Assembly: GCA_016213735.1 (NCBI GenBank)
Contig: JACQZU010000020.1
Span: forward strand, 186,001-250,000
Origin: Acidobacteriota bacterium
Lineage (GTDB): Bacteria > Acidobacteriota > Holophagae > Holophagales > Holophagaceae
Reading direction: 5' to 3'
DNA: 64,000 nucleotides
Part shown: piece after piece, positions 54,014-61,794 of the stretch
Position numbering within the stretch: the first letter of the stretch is position 1
How the letters are laid out: each line of letters begins with the position of its first letter
The notes under the pieces: model-generated
Seen by the model: only the letters and a program-made list of their open reading frames with translations
Databases searched by the model: none
What the model was told of the DNA's origin: nothing
Made by a program: the position numbers and the translations under genes

Positions 54014-54898
54014 ATGACCCTCTGGCCGATCCATCGCGTTCAAAGCCTGCTCCTCAGGTTCACCACGCTCATCCATCCCTTCCCGATGGATTCGGAAGAG
54101 AAGACCCGGTTCCTCAACTTCGCGGCCTTCCTGGTGCTCGGCGTGCCGACCATGCTCCTGTTCGGGATCCTGGACATCCTCCATGGCCAGCCGGTGTTCG
54201 GGGGAATCGTGCTGGGGGTGGCCGCCGTCCTGCTGATCGGTCTTTACCTGATGCGCCTCACGCGCAACGCCCTGGTGCTCTACCGGATCTCCGGGGTCAT
54301 CTACGCAGGACTCCTGCTGTACATGCTCGCGGTGGGGGGGGAGGACGGATCCAAGGCCCTCTGGATGTTCACCTTTCCCCCCGTGGCCTTCTTCCTCGTG
54401 GGGAACTGGGAGGGGTTCTGGTGGAACTCCGCGATGCTGACGGGGGCCCTGGGCATCTTCTGGTTCCTGCCGGGCCGGCTGCCGGTCCACCCCTACCGGG
54501 GGGAGTTCATCGCCCGGCTCCTGGCCAGCTACTTCATCGTGTCGGTCATCGCCTACTGGTTCGAATACCTCCGGCAGCACTACCGCGCGGAAATGGAATC
54601 CCGCCAGGCGCACCTGGAGGAGGAGAGGGCGGCCCTCCTGCAAGCCATGGAATGGCGCCTCGAGGCCGAACGGGAAAAAGAGGTGGTGATCCTCGAACTG
54701 CGAGGAGCCCTCTCCCAGGTCAAGCAGCTCAGCGGAATGCTCCCCATCTGCGCTTCGTGCAAAAAGATCCGGGACGATCGCGGCTACTGGAAACAGCTCG
54801 AGTCCTACATCCGGGAACATTCGGAAGCTGAGTTCAGCCACGGTCTCTGCCCCGACTGCGCCAACCACCTCTATCCTGGGATCTACTCCGGCCGGTAG
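54014..54898 (+). CDS. Membrane protein with C-terminal Cys-rich signalling motif
   Basis: 294 aa. Five or six hydrophobic helices (about 30-190) lead into a coiled coil (about 195-240) and a terminal motif ICASCKKIRDDRGYW...SHGLCPDC. That tail, with C-x2-C at both ends, is common at the C-terminus of bacterial sensor and response-regulator proteins and probably binds zinc. No kinase or cyclase domain is present. The repeat protein gene follows after 5 bp, suggesting one unit. Confidence 0.8.
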   Translation: MTLWPIHRVQSLLLRFTTLIHPFPMDSEEKTRFLNFAAFLVLGVPTMLLFGILDILHGQPVFGGIVLGVAAVLLIGLYLMRLTRNALVLYRISGVIYAGLLLYMLAVGGEDGSKALWMFTFPPVAFFLVGNWEGFWWNSAMLTGALGIFWFLPGRLPVHPYRGEFIARLLASYFIVSVIAYWFEYLRQHYRAEMESRQAHLEEERAALLQAMEWRLEAEREKEVVILELRGALSQVKQLSGMLPICASCKKIRDDRGYWKQLESYIREHSEAEFSHGLCPDCANHLYPGIYSGR

Positions 54899-54903
54899 AC
54901 CCC

Positions 54904-55323
54904 ATGCGTCGTTCCCTCCTTCTTTTCTCGCTGCTGGTGCTCCTGGGGACCGCGCGTCCCCTGGAGTCCCAGGAGGTGCGGCGCCACGGCAGTCTCTGGG
55001 CCCGGGTGGAATCCGACGGGGGGATCCGGGTGGGAGGCAGCCTGGAGGGCCGCGTGGAATCCGACGGCCGCGTTCGCCAGCGGGGGAGCCTCGTGGGCCG
55101 CGTGGAGCCCGACGGCAGCATCCGTTGCGGGGGCAGCCTCTGCGGCAGGGTGGAGGGCGACGGCACCCTCCGGCGCCACGGCAGCCTCATCGGCCGCCTC
55201 GAGGGCGACGGCACCATCCGCCGCCACGGCAGCCTCTGGGGCAGGATCGAGGGCGGAGCCAGGGACGCCCAGGTGAGGCACAGGGTCGCCGCCCTGCTCT
55301 TCTTCTTCAGCGGGGAATTCTGA
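54904..55323 (+). CDS. Secreted 16-residue-repeat protein
   Basis: 139 aa. The signal peptide-like start (RRSLLLFSLLVLLGTARP) is followed by six tandem 16-residue units of consensus R-x-x-G-S-L-x-G-R-V-E-x-D-G-x-I (residues 26-117). A short hydrophobic tail (ALLFFFSGEF) ends the protein. Regular spacing suggests a beta-solenoid or closed beta-flower fold; function unknown. Five bp after the zinc-motif membrane protein; its stop abuts the convergent DinB gene without a gap. Confidence 0.8.
   Translation: MRRSLLLFSLLVLLGTARPLESQEVRRHGSLWARVESDGGIRVGGSLEGRVESDGRVRQRGSLVGRVEPDGSIRCGGSLCGRVEGDGTLRRHGSLIGRLEGDGTIRRHGSLWGRIEGGARDAQVRHRVAALLFFFSGEF
54979..55254 (+). repeat. Six in-frame 48-bp tandem repeats
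   Basis: 48-nt units encoding the 16-residue repeat of the secreted protein. Units are diverged at third positions but keep G-S-L and D-G, so selection acts on the peptide. Confidence 0.85.
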
Positions 55324-55941
55324 TCATTTCGCGGGGTAGCCCGGAGAGGTCTTGACCTCCGCGATCTGCTGCAGGTGGCGCCGCGTGTGGGCCCCGGTGA
55401 GCAGAACCCACTGGTAAAGGTCCAGGGCACCGAAGGCCGGATGGGGCGCCACGCGCACCCGCAGCCCCTCCCCCTTCTCGATGGCGCCCGCCAGGCGGGC
55501 ATGGGCCGAGGCGTAGGCCGCCAGCACCGAGGGTCCATCCTTCCATTTGCCGGGGGGCTTGAGCATATCGGGGGCCTGGAATGTCTTGGACCGGTCTTCC
55601 ACTCCCAGGATCACCAGGCTGTCCACGGCCCCGATCTCCGCGCGTTTGGCGGGCTCGGGGGGACCGGAGAGACCCTTGAACACGACCTTTTCGCCCAGGA
55701 ACTCCGCGGTGAGGGCGATGTGCTCGGCGCATTCAAGGATGGACCAGCGGTCCGGAGAGGTCTTGAAGTGGAGCTGGGCCTGGCTGAGGCCCGCGAGGGA
55801 TTTCTCAAGGTCGGCCTTCCCCCGGGCCAGCAGGTCCATGGCCTGGGCCTTCTCGGCCCTGCTGAGCACCAGGTCCCCGGCCGCGGGGGCCTGGGCGATG
55901 AGGGGGATGCCGGCCAGGAGGAGAAGCCGCAAGGGGCGCAT
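55324..55941 (-). CDS. Exported DinB-family protein
   Basis: 205 aa. A signal peptide (1-17, LLLLAGIPLIAQA) leads into a DinB-like four-helix domain with His residues in ILECAEHIA and GAHTRRHLQQI. Export is unusual for DinB proteins. AGGAG lies 6 nt before the ATG and a good promoter lies upstream (55975-56002). Divergent from the metallophosphoesterase gene. Confidence 0.82.
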   Translation of the reverse strand: MRPLRLLLLAGIPLIAQAPAAGDLVLSRAEKAQAMDLLARGKADLEKSLAGLSQAQLHFKTSPDRWSILECAEHIALTAEFLGEKVVFKGLSGPPEPAKRAEIGAVDSLVILGVEDRSKTFQAPDMLKPPGKWKDGPSVLAAYASAHARLAGAIEKGEGLRVRVAPHPAFGALDLYQWVLLTGAHTRRHLQQIAEVKTSPGYPAK

Positions 55942-55974
55942 GGAAGCTCCTAATATGGATTGAGATTCTGTTTC

Positions 55975-56002
55975 AGATTAATCATCAGGCCTGGGGCGTC
56001 AA
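55975..56002 (-). promoter_or_regulatory. Sigma70-type promoter of the exported DinB gene
   Basis: On the minus strand TTGACG (56002-55997), 16-bp spacer, TAATCT (55980-55975). The predicted start near 55968 gives a leader of about 27 nt carrying AGGAG. Confidence 0.6.
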
Positions 56003-56098
56003 GCCGCCGCCCGGGGAGGGTCGGGCCCGGAGGCAGGCCCCTCCTTGACCGTCGGCCTGGCGGGGACGATCATCCCCCGGCGGGAGGCCCCCCATCCC

Positions 56099-56851
56099 AT
56101 GGACAGCTTCGCGGTGATCTCGGACGTCCACGGGAACCTGGAAGCTCTGGAGGCCGTCCTCGCCGAGGTCGACCGCCTGGGAGTGCGCAGGATCCTTTCC
56201 CTGGGCGATGTGGTGGGCTACGGTCCCGACCCGGAGGCCTGCCTGCGCCTCGTCCAGGCCCGCTGCTCCCACAGGCTCCTGGGGAACCACGAGCACGCGG
56301 TGCTGAACCCGGGGATGGCCTTCGAATTCAATCCCTCCGCCCAGGCGGCTCTGGAATGGACGCGGGAGCGGCTCCGCCAGGCGGACCTGCTCCCGGCCCT
56401 GGAGGGCCTCCTCCCCCACCACCAGGAGGGGGAATACCTGTTCGTGCACGGTTCGGCCCGGAACGCCCTCGAGGAGTACCTGCGGGAGACGGACCCCGAG
56501 GGCCGTTCCACCTTCGAGGCGGTGGCGGCTTCCATCGAGGAGGACTTCACCTCCTTCCGGATCTGTTTCGTGGGCCACAACCACAAACCCTTCCTGGCCA
56601 CCGCGGAGGGTTTCCTCCACCCCCACGCGGAACGGGCCACCTTCCAGGTGCCGCCGGAGGAGAAGCTCTACGTGAGCGTGGGCTCCGTGGGCCAGCCCCG
56701 GGACCTGGACCCGCGCGCCTGCTTCGTGGTCTTCGAGGGAACCCGGGTGGACTACCACCGGGTCCCCTACCCCTGGACGGCCACCGCGGCCAAGATCCGC
56801 GCCGCGGGCCTGCCCGGCCGCCTGGCGGAACGGCTGGGGCTGGGCCGCTGA
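56099..56851 (+). CDS. Metallophosphoesterase (YfcE/ApaH-like)
   Basis: 250 aa, cytoplasmic. All five metal motifs are visible: ISDVHGN (D-x-H), GDVVGYGPDP, GNHEH, FVHGS and GHNH. Resembles the diadenosine-tetraphosphatase-like and phosphodiesterase group of bacterial regulators; substrate unknown. ATG 56099 chosen, with GGGAGG about 11 nt upstream. The HDOD gene follows after one base. Confidence 0.9.
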   Translation: MDSFAVISDVHGNLEALEAVLAEVDRLGVRRILSLGDVVGYGPDPEACLRLVQARCSHRLLGNHEHAVLNPGMAFEFNPSAQAALEWTRERLRQADLLPALEGLLPHHQEGEYLFVHGSARNALEEYLRETDPEGRSTFEAVAASIEEDFTSFRICFVGHNHKPFLATAEGFLHPHAERATFQVPPEEKLYVSVGSVGQPRDLDPRACFVVFEGTRVDYHRVPYPWTATAAKIRAAGLPGRLAERLGLGR

Positions 56852-56852
56852 G

Positions 56853-57701
56853 ATGACCGCCCTGGAAACCTTCATCCGGGATGCGAGCCGCCTGCCCGTG
56901 CTGCCCGAAGTGACGGCCAGGGTGCTGGCGCTGGCGGACGCGCCGGACAGCTCCGCGAAGGAGATGGCCCGGGCCGTGGAGTCCGATCCCGCCCTCTCCG
57001 TCCGCCTCCTGAAGCTGGCCAACTCGGGCTTCTACGGCCAGCGGGGCCACATCGCCACCCCGACCCGGGCGGTGGTGGTGCTGGGCTTCAAGACCATCCG
57101 CAGTCTGGCCCTGGCGGTGTGGACCCACGCGCTCCGGTCGCCCTTCAGCGATCCCCAGGAACGGGGCCTGATGCAGGTCCTCCTCGCCCACGGCCTGGCC
57201 ACGGGGGTCGCCGCAGGCCTCCTTGCGGCCCGGGTGCAGCGGCCCCTCGAGGAGGACGCCTTCATGGCCGGCCTGCTCCACGACATCGGCCGGGTGGCCC
57301 TGCTCTCCCAGATGGGACCCGCCTACCGCGCCCTGGTCCTGGCTCCCGCCGAGGGCGCCGGGCGGGCCCTGCACGAAGCCGAACGGGAGGTCCTGGGCTT
57401 CGATCACCGGGACCTGGGCGCCGCCCTCATGTCCGCCTGGGGCCTGCCTCCCTTCCTCGGGGACGTGGCCGCCGGGCACCACGACGGCGACCTCGTTCCC
57501 CGGGACCGCTTTTTCGTGGCCTCCGCCGCCCTGGCGGACGCCCTGGCCCCCCGCCTCGCGCCCTGCCCGGCCCCCGCCCTGCCCCGGAGACCCCGGGAGG
57601 ACCTGGCCCCCTTCTTCGGCCTGGAAAGTCCGGAGAGCTTGGAGCCCTTCCTCCAGGCTTGCGGGATCCGCCTCCTGGCCTTCCGGGAGATCCTGGCCTG
57701 A
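56853..57701 (+). CDS. HDOD-domain signalling protein
   Basis: 282 aa. The HDOD domain (about 10-205) starts with LPVLPEVTARVL and carries AVESDPALSVRLLKLANS, TPTRAVVVLGF and HDIGR. HDOD proteins are HD-domain relatives, mostly without phosphohydrolase activity, used as signalling adaptors in motility, cell-cycle or second-messenger networks. Only HD-like remnants are seen, no GGDEF or EAL domain. Co-transcribed with the phosphoesterase. Confidence 0.9.
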   Translation: MTALETFIRDASRLPVLPEVTARVLALADAPDSSAKEMARAVESDPALSVRLLKLANSGFYGQRGHIATPTRAVVVLGFKTIRSLALAVWTHALRSPFSDPQERGLMQVLLAHGLATGVAAGLLAARVQRPLEEDAFMAGLLHDIGRVALLSQMGPAYRALVLAPAEGAGRALHEAEREVLGFDHRDLGAALMSAWGLPPFLGDVAAGHHDGDLVPRDRFFVASAALADALAPRLAPCPAPALPRRPREDLAPFFGLESPESLEPFLQACGIRLLAFREILA

Positions 57702-57713
57702 ATTTCCTTTGGA

Positions 57714-57750
57714 TTTGTTTTTTCACTTGTTTTTCGTTTTTTATTCGTTA
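57714..57750. promoter_or_regulatory. AT-rich, T-tract regulatory region upstream of ImuB-like gene
   Basis: In a GC-rich genome this stretch carries T-runs at about 57716-57723, 57730-57734 and 57737-57742. It also has a direct repeat TTCGTT (57733-57738 and 57744-57749, 11-bp period). Phased T-tracts suggest intrinsic curvature, and the direct repeat could be an operator. No clear -35/-10 pair. Confidence 0.4.
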
Positions 57751-57780
57751 AATTAGGATCCCCTCGCCTGGAGGTGATCC

Positions 57781-58923
57781 ATGCTGGCCCTGTGGGTGCC
57801 CGAACTGCCCTTCCAGTTGGCCTGCGCCCGGGACCCGGCCCTCCGGGAGCGCCCCCTGGCCTTCCTCAACCCGGAGTGCCCCCGCACGCCCACCCTCTGG
57901 TTCGTGAACCGCCTGGCCCGGGGCGAGGGCCTGCGGCCCGGGGATCCCCTGGACAAGGCCCTGCGGGCCGCCCCGGGCCTCTCCGTGCTCGACCCGGCGC
58001 CCCAGATCTGGTGGGAGGCCCAGGGCAGCTTCGCCGACTTCCTGCAGCGCTGGACCCCCCAGGGTCAGCTGGGCCGCCTGGGAGAGGCCCTGGTGGAACT
58101 GCGGGGCCTGGAGCGCCTCAGCGGCCCCCCCCGGGACACGGCCCTGCGCATGGCCGGAGATCTGCGGGGCCGCTACGGCTGGTCCAGCCACGGCGGCCTC
58201 AGCGCCAGCGCCACCGCCGCCCACCTGGCCGCCCACCTGGAACAGCGTCTGGAATGCGTGCCCGAGGGTTTCGAGGCCAGCTTCCTCGCACCCCAGTCCC
58301 TGCGCCGGCTGCCGGACCTGGCGCCCCGCATCCGCACCCGCTTCCAGCGCCTGGGCCTGCGCCGCTTCGAGGACCTCCAGCCCATGCCCCTGCCCGTGCT
58401 CTGCGAACTGGTGCCCGAACGCCTGGCCCCCACGATCCTGGCCCAGGTGCGCGGGGAGGACCGTCCCCGCCTGCCCCTGCTGGCGGACCCGCCGGGATCC
58501 AGCCGCACCCCCTGGCGCCTGGACCCCCCGCGCCTGCCGGAGGAGCTGCGCCTCGCGGCCTGGTGCCTGGGGCGCCTCTGGGAGGACGCCCGCAGCCCCC
58601 GCAAGCTGGCCCTGCGCTGGTGGGACGTGGACGGCGAGCCCCACTTCTGGAAGGCGGCCGGCGAACTGCTGCTCCAGTCCCCCCTGGAACTGGCCCGGGC
58701 CGTGGAGGGCGCCTTCCTGGGCCTCTGCACCCGCCGCATCCTCGTCCGGGAGCTGGAACTTCGGATCCACTGGGGCCTGGGCCGCGTCCGCCCCCTCTTC
58801 CAGGAGCCCCGGGCCCAGAAGCTGGACCGCCTGGAGCCCGCCCTGGCCCGCCTGCGCACGCGCTACCCCGGCGCCCCGGTGCAGCCGGGCTGGCTGCGGA
58901 AGACGGGAACCGCCAGGCCCTGA
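57781..58923 (+). CDS. ImuB-like (non-catalytic Y-family polymerase) protein
   Basis: 380 aa. The N-terminus LALWVPELPFQLA and the pattern RPLAFLN...ARGEGLRPGDPL resemble the ImuB/DinB palm and fingers. The catalytic Asp-Glu of Y-family polymerases (SIDE) is replaced around VELRGLERL, as in ImuB. A little-finger-like C-terminal region follows. ImuB acts as an adaptor in DnaE2-dependent mutagenesis. No imuA or dnaE2 lies in the window. GGAGGTGATCC ribosome site precedes the ATG. Confidence 0.65.
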   Translation: MLALWVPELPFQLACARDPALRERPLAFLNPECPRTPTLWFVNRLARGEGLRPGDPLDKALRAAPGLSVLDPAPQIWWEAQGSFADFLQRWTPQGQLGRLGEALVELRGLERLSGPPRDTALRMAGDLRGRYGWSSHGGLSASATAAHLAAHLEQRLECVPEGFEASFLAPQSLRRLPDLAPRIRTRFQRLGLRRFEDLQPMPLPVLCELVPERLAPTILAQVRGEDRPRLPLLADPPGSSRTPWRLDPPRLPEELRLAAWCLGRLWEDARSPRKLALRWWDVDGEPHFWKAAGELLLQSPLELARAVEGAFLGLCTRRILVRELELRIHWGLGRVRPLFQEPRAQKLDRLEPALARLRTRYPGAPVQPGWLRKTGTARP

Positions 58924-58936
58924 GGGGCCCGCGGAG

Positions 58937-58964
58937 TTGCAGGGGGCGGGGAAGGATCTAGAAT
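58937..58964 (+). promoter_or_regulatory. Sigma70-type promoter
   Basis: TTGCAG (58937-58942), 16-bp spacer, TAGAAT (58959-58964), 19 bp before the ATG of the zinc-ribbon protein at 58984. Predicted leader about 13 nt. Confidence 0.55.
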
Positions 58965-58983
58965 CGTCCCACCCCGACGCCCC

Positions 58984-59337
58984 ATGCCCGACGCTCCCTA
59001 CTGTGCCGACTGCCTGGCTGCCTCCCGCCCGGAAGGCCCGGGGACGATCCGGAGCAACCAGGGCATCGGGAAGACCTTCTACGGCCGCACCGCCACCTGC
59101 GACCGTTGCGGATCCTCGATCCGCACCCTGTGGAGCATCTTCCTCACGGTGCCGATCCTCCCCCGGGGCTCCTACCGGGTGATCGAGTTCGAGGAAGAGG
59201 CGGCGGACGGCGAGAGCGTGACGGCCTTCCTGGCCCGGCGGGTGCCCCTGAACGCCCTCCAGGTGCTCAAGACCCTGGCCCTGTGGTACGGTGCGATCCT
59301 CGTCCTGGGGTGGCTCATCGCCAACAAGCCCCGCTGA
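58984..59337 (+). CDS. Small zinc-ribbon membrane protein
   Basis: 117 aa. Cys pairs YCADC (near residue 7) and CDRCG (near 40) form a likely zinc ribbon. Two hydrophobic segments (about 50-62 and 97-112) suggest membrane association. Unknown function. It is probably the first gene of a unit with the DUF4126 gene 24 bp downstream. Confidence 0.72.
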   Translation: MPDAPYCADCLAASRPEGPGTIRSNQGIGKTFYGRTATCDRCGSSIRTLWSIFLTVPILPRGSYRVIEFEEEAADGESVTAFLARRVPLNALQVLKTLALWYGAILVLGWLIANKPR

Positions 59338-59361
59338 GGCCTCCCCCCCGGAACCCGGACC

Positions 59362-60264
59362 TTGGAACGACTGGCCGCCTTCCTCGCCCTCTCCCTCGCC
59401 TCCGGGGTGAACCTCTACCTGGCGGTGCTGGTGGCAGGCCTGGGGCAGCGCCTGGGCTGGATCCAGGGCCTGCCCGGGGAGCTCTCCCTGCTGGGCCACC
59501 CCGCCGTGCTGATCGTCGCCGGGCTCCTCTTCCTGCTGGAATTCCTTGCGGACAAGGTGCCCTTCGTGACCCCGATCTGGGATGCGGTGCACACGGTCAT
59601 CCGGCCCCTGGGGTCGGCGCTCCTGGCCGTGGCCACCGTGGCCCAGGTTCCCCCAACCTGGCAAGTCCTGGCGGGGCTGGCCGCGGGGAGCCTGGCCCTG
59701 GGGGTGCACGGCACCAAGATGGGCTTCCGCATCCTGGCCCACGCGGCGCCGGACCCCGCCGCCCACAGCGCGATCAGCGTGGCGGAGGACCTGGGGGTGA
59801 TCGCGCTGTTGTGGCTCGCCTTCAAGCACCCGGCGGTGGCGGTGCCTCTTCTCCTGGCCCTGGTGGCCCTGCTGTGCTGGCTCCTCCCCCGGGTGCTGCG
59901 CGGCCTGCGCTTCCTCGCCGCGGCCCTCCTGGGCCGCCTCCGGGCCCTGTTCGGGCCCGCCCGGCGCGCCGGGGTTTCCTCCGGGGTGGAGGCGGAACTG
60001 CTGCTTCAGGATCCTGGCGGAGCTTCCGCAGTCCTCCCGGCCTTCGCCCTGGAGGCGAAGGGGGCCGGGCGCTTCCGGAAGGGCCACCTGGCCCGGCTGC
60101 CGGCGGGTTGGCGCTTCCGGCACCGCCGGCTCTTCCGCACCCGCTGGATGGACCTGGGGGACACGGCACCCCGGGTGGACCAAGGCCTGCTCTGGGACCG
60201 TGTGATCTTCCCCGGTGCGCAGATCTTCCTGGTGACCCGGAACTGGAGTTCCCACCTGGGGTGA
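59362..60264 (+). CDS. DUF4126-domain membrane protein
   Basis: 300 aa from TTG 59362. DUF4126 features are the N-terminal ASGVNLYLAVLVAGLGQRLGW, EFLADKVPF and WDAVHTVIRPLG, with about six hydrophobic helices to residue 200. A soluble basic C-terminal region (about 205-300) is extra. Function unknown. A bidirectional terminator follows. Confidence 0.85.
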   Translation: MERLAAFLALSLASGVNLYLAVLVAGLGQRLGWIQGLPGELSLLGHPAVLIVAGLLFLLEFLADKVPFVTPIWDAVHTVIRPLGSALLAVATVAQVPPTWQVLAGLAAGSLALGVHGTKMGFRILAHAAPDPAAHSAISVAEDLGVIALLWLAFKHPAVAVPLLLALVALLCWLLPRVLRGLRFLAAALLGRLRALFGPARRAGVSSGVEAELLLQDPGGASAVLPAFALEAKGAGRFRKGHLARLPAGWRFRHRRLFRTRWMDLGDTAPRVDQGLLWDRVIFPGAQIFLVTRNWSSHLG

Positions 60265-60285
60265 AGCCCTCCCGCCTCGAGAAAG

Positions 60286-60312
60286 GGAGGGCCGGGCAGA
60301 GCCCGGCCCTCC
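60286..60312. terminator. Bidirectional hairpin terminator
   Basis: Perfect 12-bp stem GGAGGGCCGGGC (60286-60297) / GCCCGGCCCTCC (60301-60312) with an AGA loop, centred between the convergent ends of the DUF4126 gene and the lipoprotein gene. No long T-run, but position and stability favour termination in both directions. Confidence 0.75.
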
Positions 60313-60331
60313 GGCCCATGCGGCCCGGCCG

Positions 60332-61534
60332 CTACTTCAGCTCGACCTTCGAGGCCACCAGGCTCCCGCCGGCGGCGATCCCCTTCACCTGAGCGGGGGC
60401 GCCCTCCCGGGAGGTGCCCCAGAAGGCCTCGGCGCTGAGCCTGGCCTTGCCCTGCTCGTAGACAGTGGCCTGCGTCACCCGGACCAGCTGCCCCTGCAGG
60501 TGGAAGGTGCGGCCCGCCGCATCGAAGCCGGTGATGCTGCCCTCGGGCCGTGCCTCGGTCTCCACTGCGTCCTCGACCTTCACGGTGGCGGCGGTGGCGA
60601 CGCCGTTGGCCAGGGATCCGCGCACCTGGACCCAGGCACCGTCCATCAGGGTGCCCGTGACGACGGCCGCGGCGAAGTGGATCAGGGTGCCCGCCACGGT
60701 GAACGTCTGGGCATTCCGGTCCAGGCCGGAGAGGGGCCCCCGCACCTCGAACTCGGAGGCCTGCGAGGGCGCGCGGTCCTCGACGCGGACCTGCCGGGCC
60801 TGGATGTTGAGGCCCGAGAGAAGGCCGCGGACCTGGACGGAGGCACCCTCTTCAAGCGTGCCCGACACCTGGGCGGCGGAGAAATCCACGGTGAAGGCGT
60901 TCAGGTTGAAGCGGCTGGCGGCCAGGTCCAGGCCGCTCAGACGGCCTGCGGATTCCACCTCCTGGGGCGGCTGGGGGTCCTCGGCCCGGCGGTGGCGCTC
61001 CACCCGTGTGGCTTCCAGGGTTCCCGCGGCCCCCGCGAGGCCGAAGACCCGGAGGGTGTCGCCTCGGCGCAGTTCCTCGCGTTTCAGCGGATCGAAGCCT
61101 CCCTCCGGCCTGGCCTCGGCCACCCGGGCGTCCTCTCCCACATGGATCTCATGGCCCAGCACCTGGAGGTGCTCGGATTCCACCTTTTCCGCGGGACCCC
61201 GGACCTCGCTGCGGACTTCGCCCCGCTCCAGCCTCCAGCCCTCGGGCTGCTCACGGGCCGTGCCGGTGATGGGCATGCCGGGCTGGAGGGACTCGGACCC
61301 GATGGCCTGGCCGTCCAGGGTGATGGTCGCCCCCCGGAGGTCCACCGGGCGGCCCCCGAGGAGGAAGCCCTGGGCGCCGGCCTCCAGCACGCCGCTCACC
61401 AGGGTGGCGGCGGGTGGCGCCGGGGGCGTGGGCTGGCTGGCGGCGGGAGGGCTGCCGCTCCCGGACGAACCGCCGCAGGCGGCCAGCAGCAGCAAGGTCG
61501 AAGAGGCGAGGGCGATGAGGTTGGCGTGGCGCAT
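60332..61534 (-). CDS. Lipoprotein with repeated DUF5666-like beta domains
   Basis: 400 aa. A signal peptide with lipobox LLAAC (Cys near residue 20) and Gly/Ser/Pro linker precede about five repeats of an OB/SH3-like beta unit (SAGRLSGLDLAASRFNL..., VRGPLSGLDRNAQTFTV..., GSITGFDAAGRTFHL...) of the DUF5666 type. Probably outer-membrane or periplasmic face; function unknown. AGGAGGACCGCC precedes the ATG. Confidence 0.85.
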   Translation of the reverse strand: MRHANLIALASSTLLLLAACGGSSGSGSPPAASQPTPPAPPAATLVSGVLEAGAQGFLLGGRPVDLRGATITLDGQAIGSESLQPGMPITGTAREQPEGWRLERGEVRSEVRGPAEKVESEHLQVLGHEIHVGEDARVAEARPEGGFDPLKREELRRGDTLRVFGLAGAAGTLEATRVERHRRAEDPQPPQEVESAGRLSGLDLAASRFNLNAFTVDFSAAQVSGTLEEGASVQVRGLLSGLNIQARQVRVEDRAPSQASEFEVRGPLSGLDRNAQTFTVAGTLIHFAAAVVTGTLMDGAWVQVRGSLANGVATAATVKVEDAVETEARPEGSITGFDAAGRTFHLQGQLVRVTQATVYEQGKARLSAEAFWGTSREGAPAQVKGIAAGGSLVASKVELK

Positions 61535-61794
61535 GGCGGTCCTCCTGGTTGGGTTGGGGGATCGGGACTCCCTTGAGACTCGATCCGTGTTTCAACACGC
61601 CAAGGATGGCCTCGCCTTCCCCGGGGGCCACGGCCGGGTCCCGTCCTCTGGACGAACGGTTGTTCAAGGCGGCCGAAGTGGATTCATAAGCTTCCTTATT
61701 TCAAAGGATCCGGTTTGCTCAAACGAGGTGGTCCGGTCCCCCATGCCTTGCCGCCCACCCCAGCCCCCGGGACACTGGGGGAGCGGGAGGATCG

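Noticed and set aside
54979-55254. Tandem 48-bp repeats as a CRISPR-like or satellite array
   Set aside because: Repeats are in frame, encode a conserved 16-residue motif and vary at third positions; no spacers.
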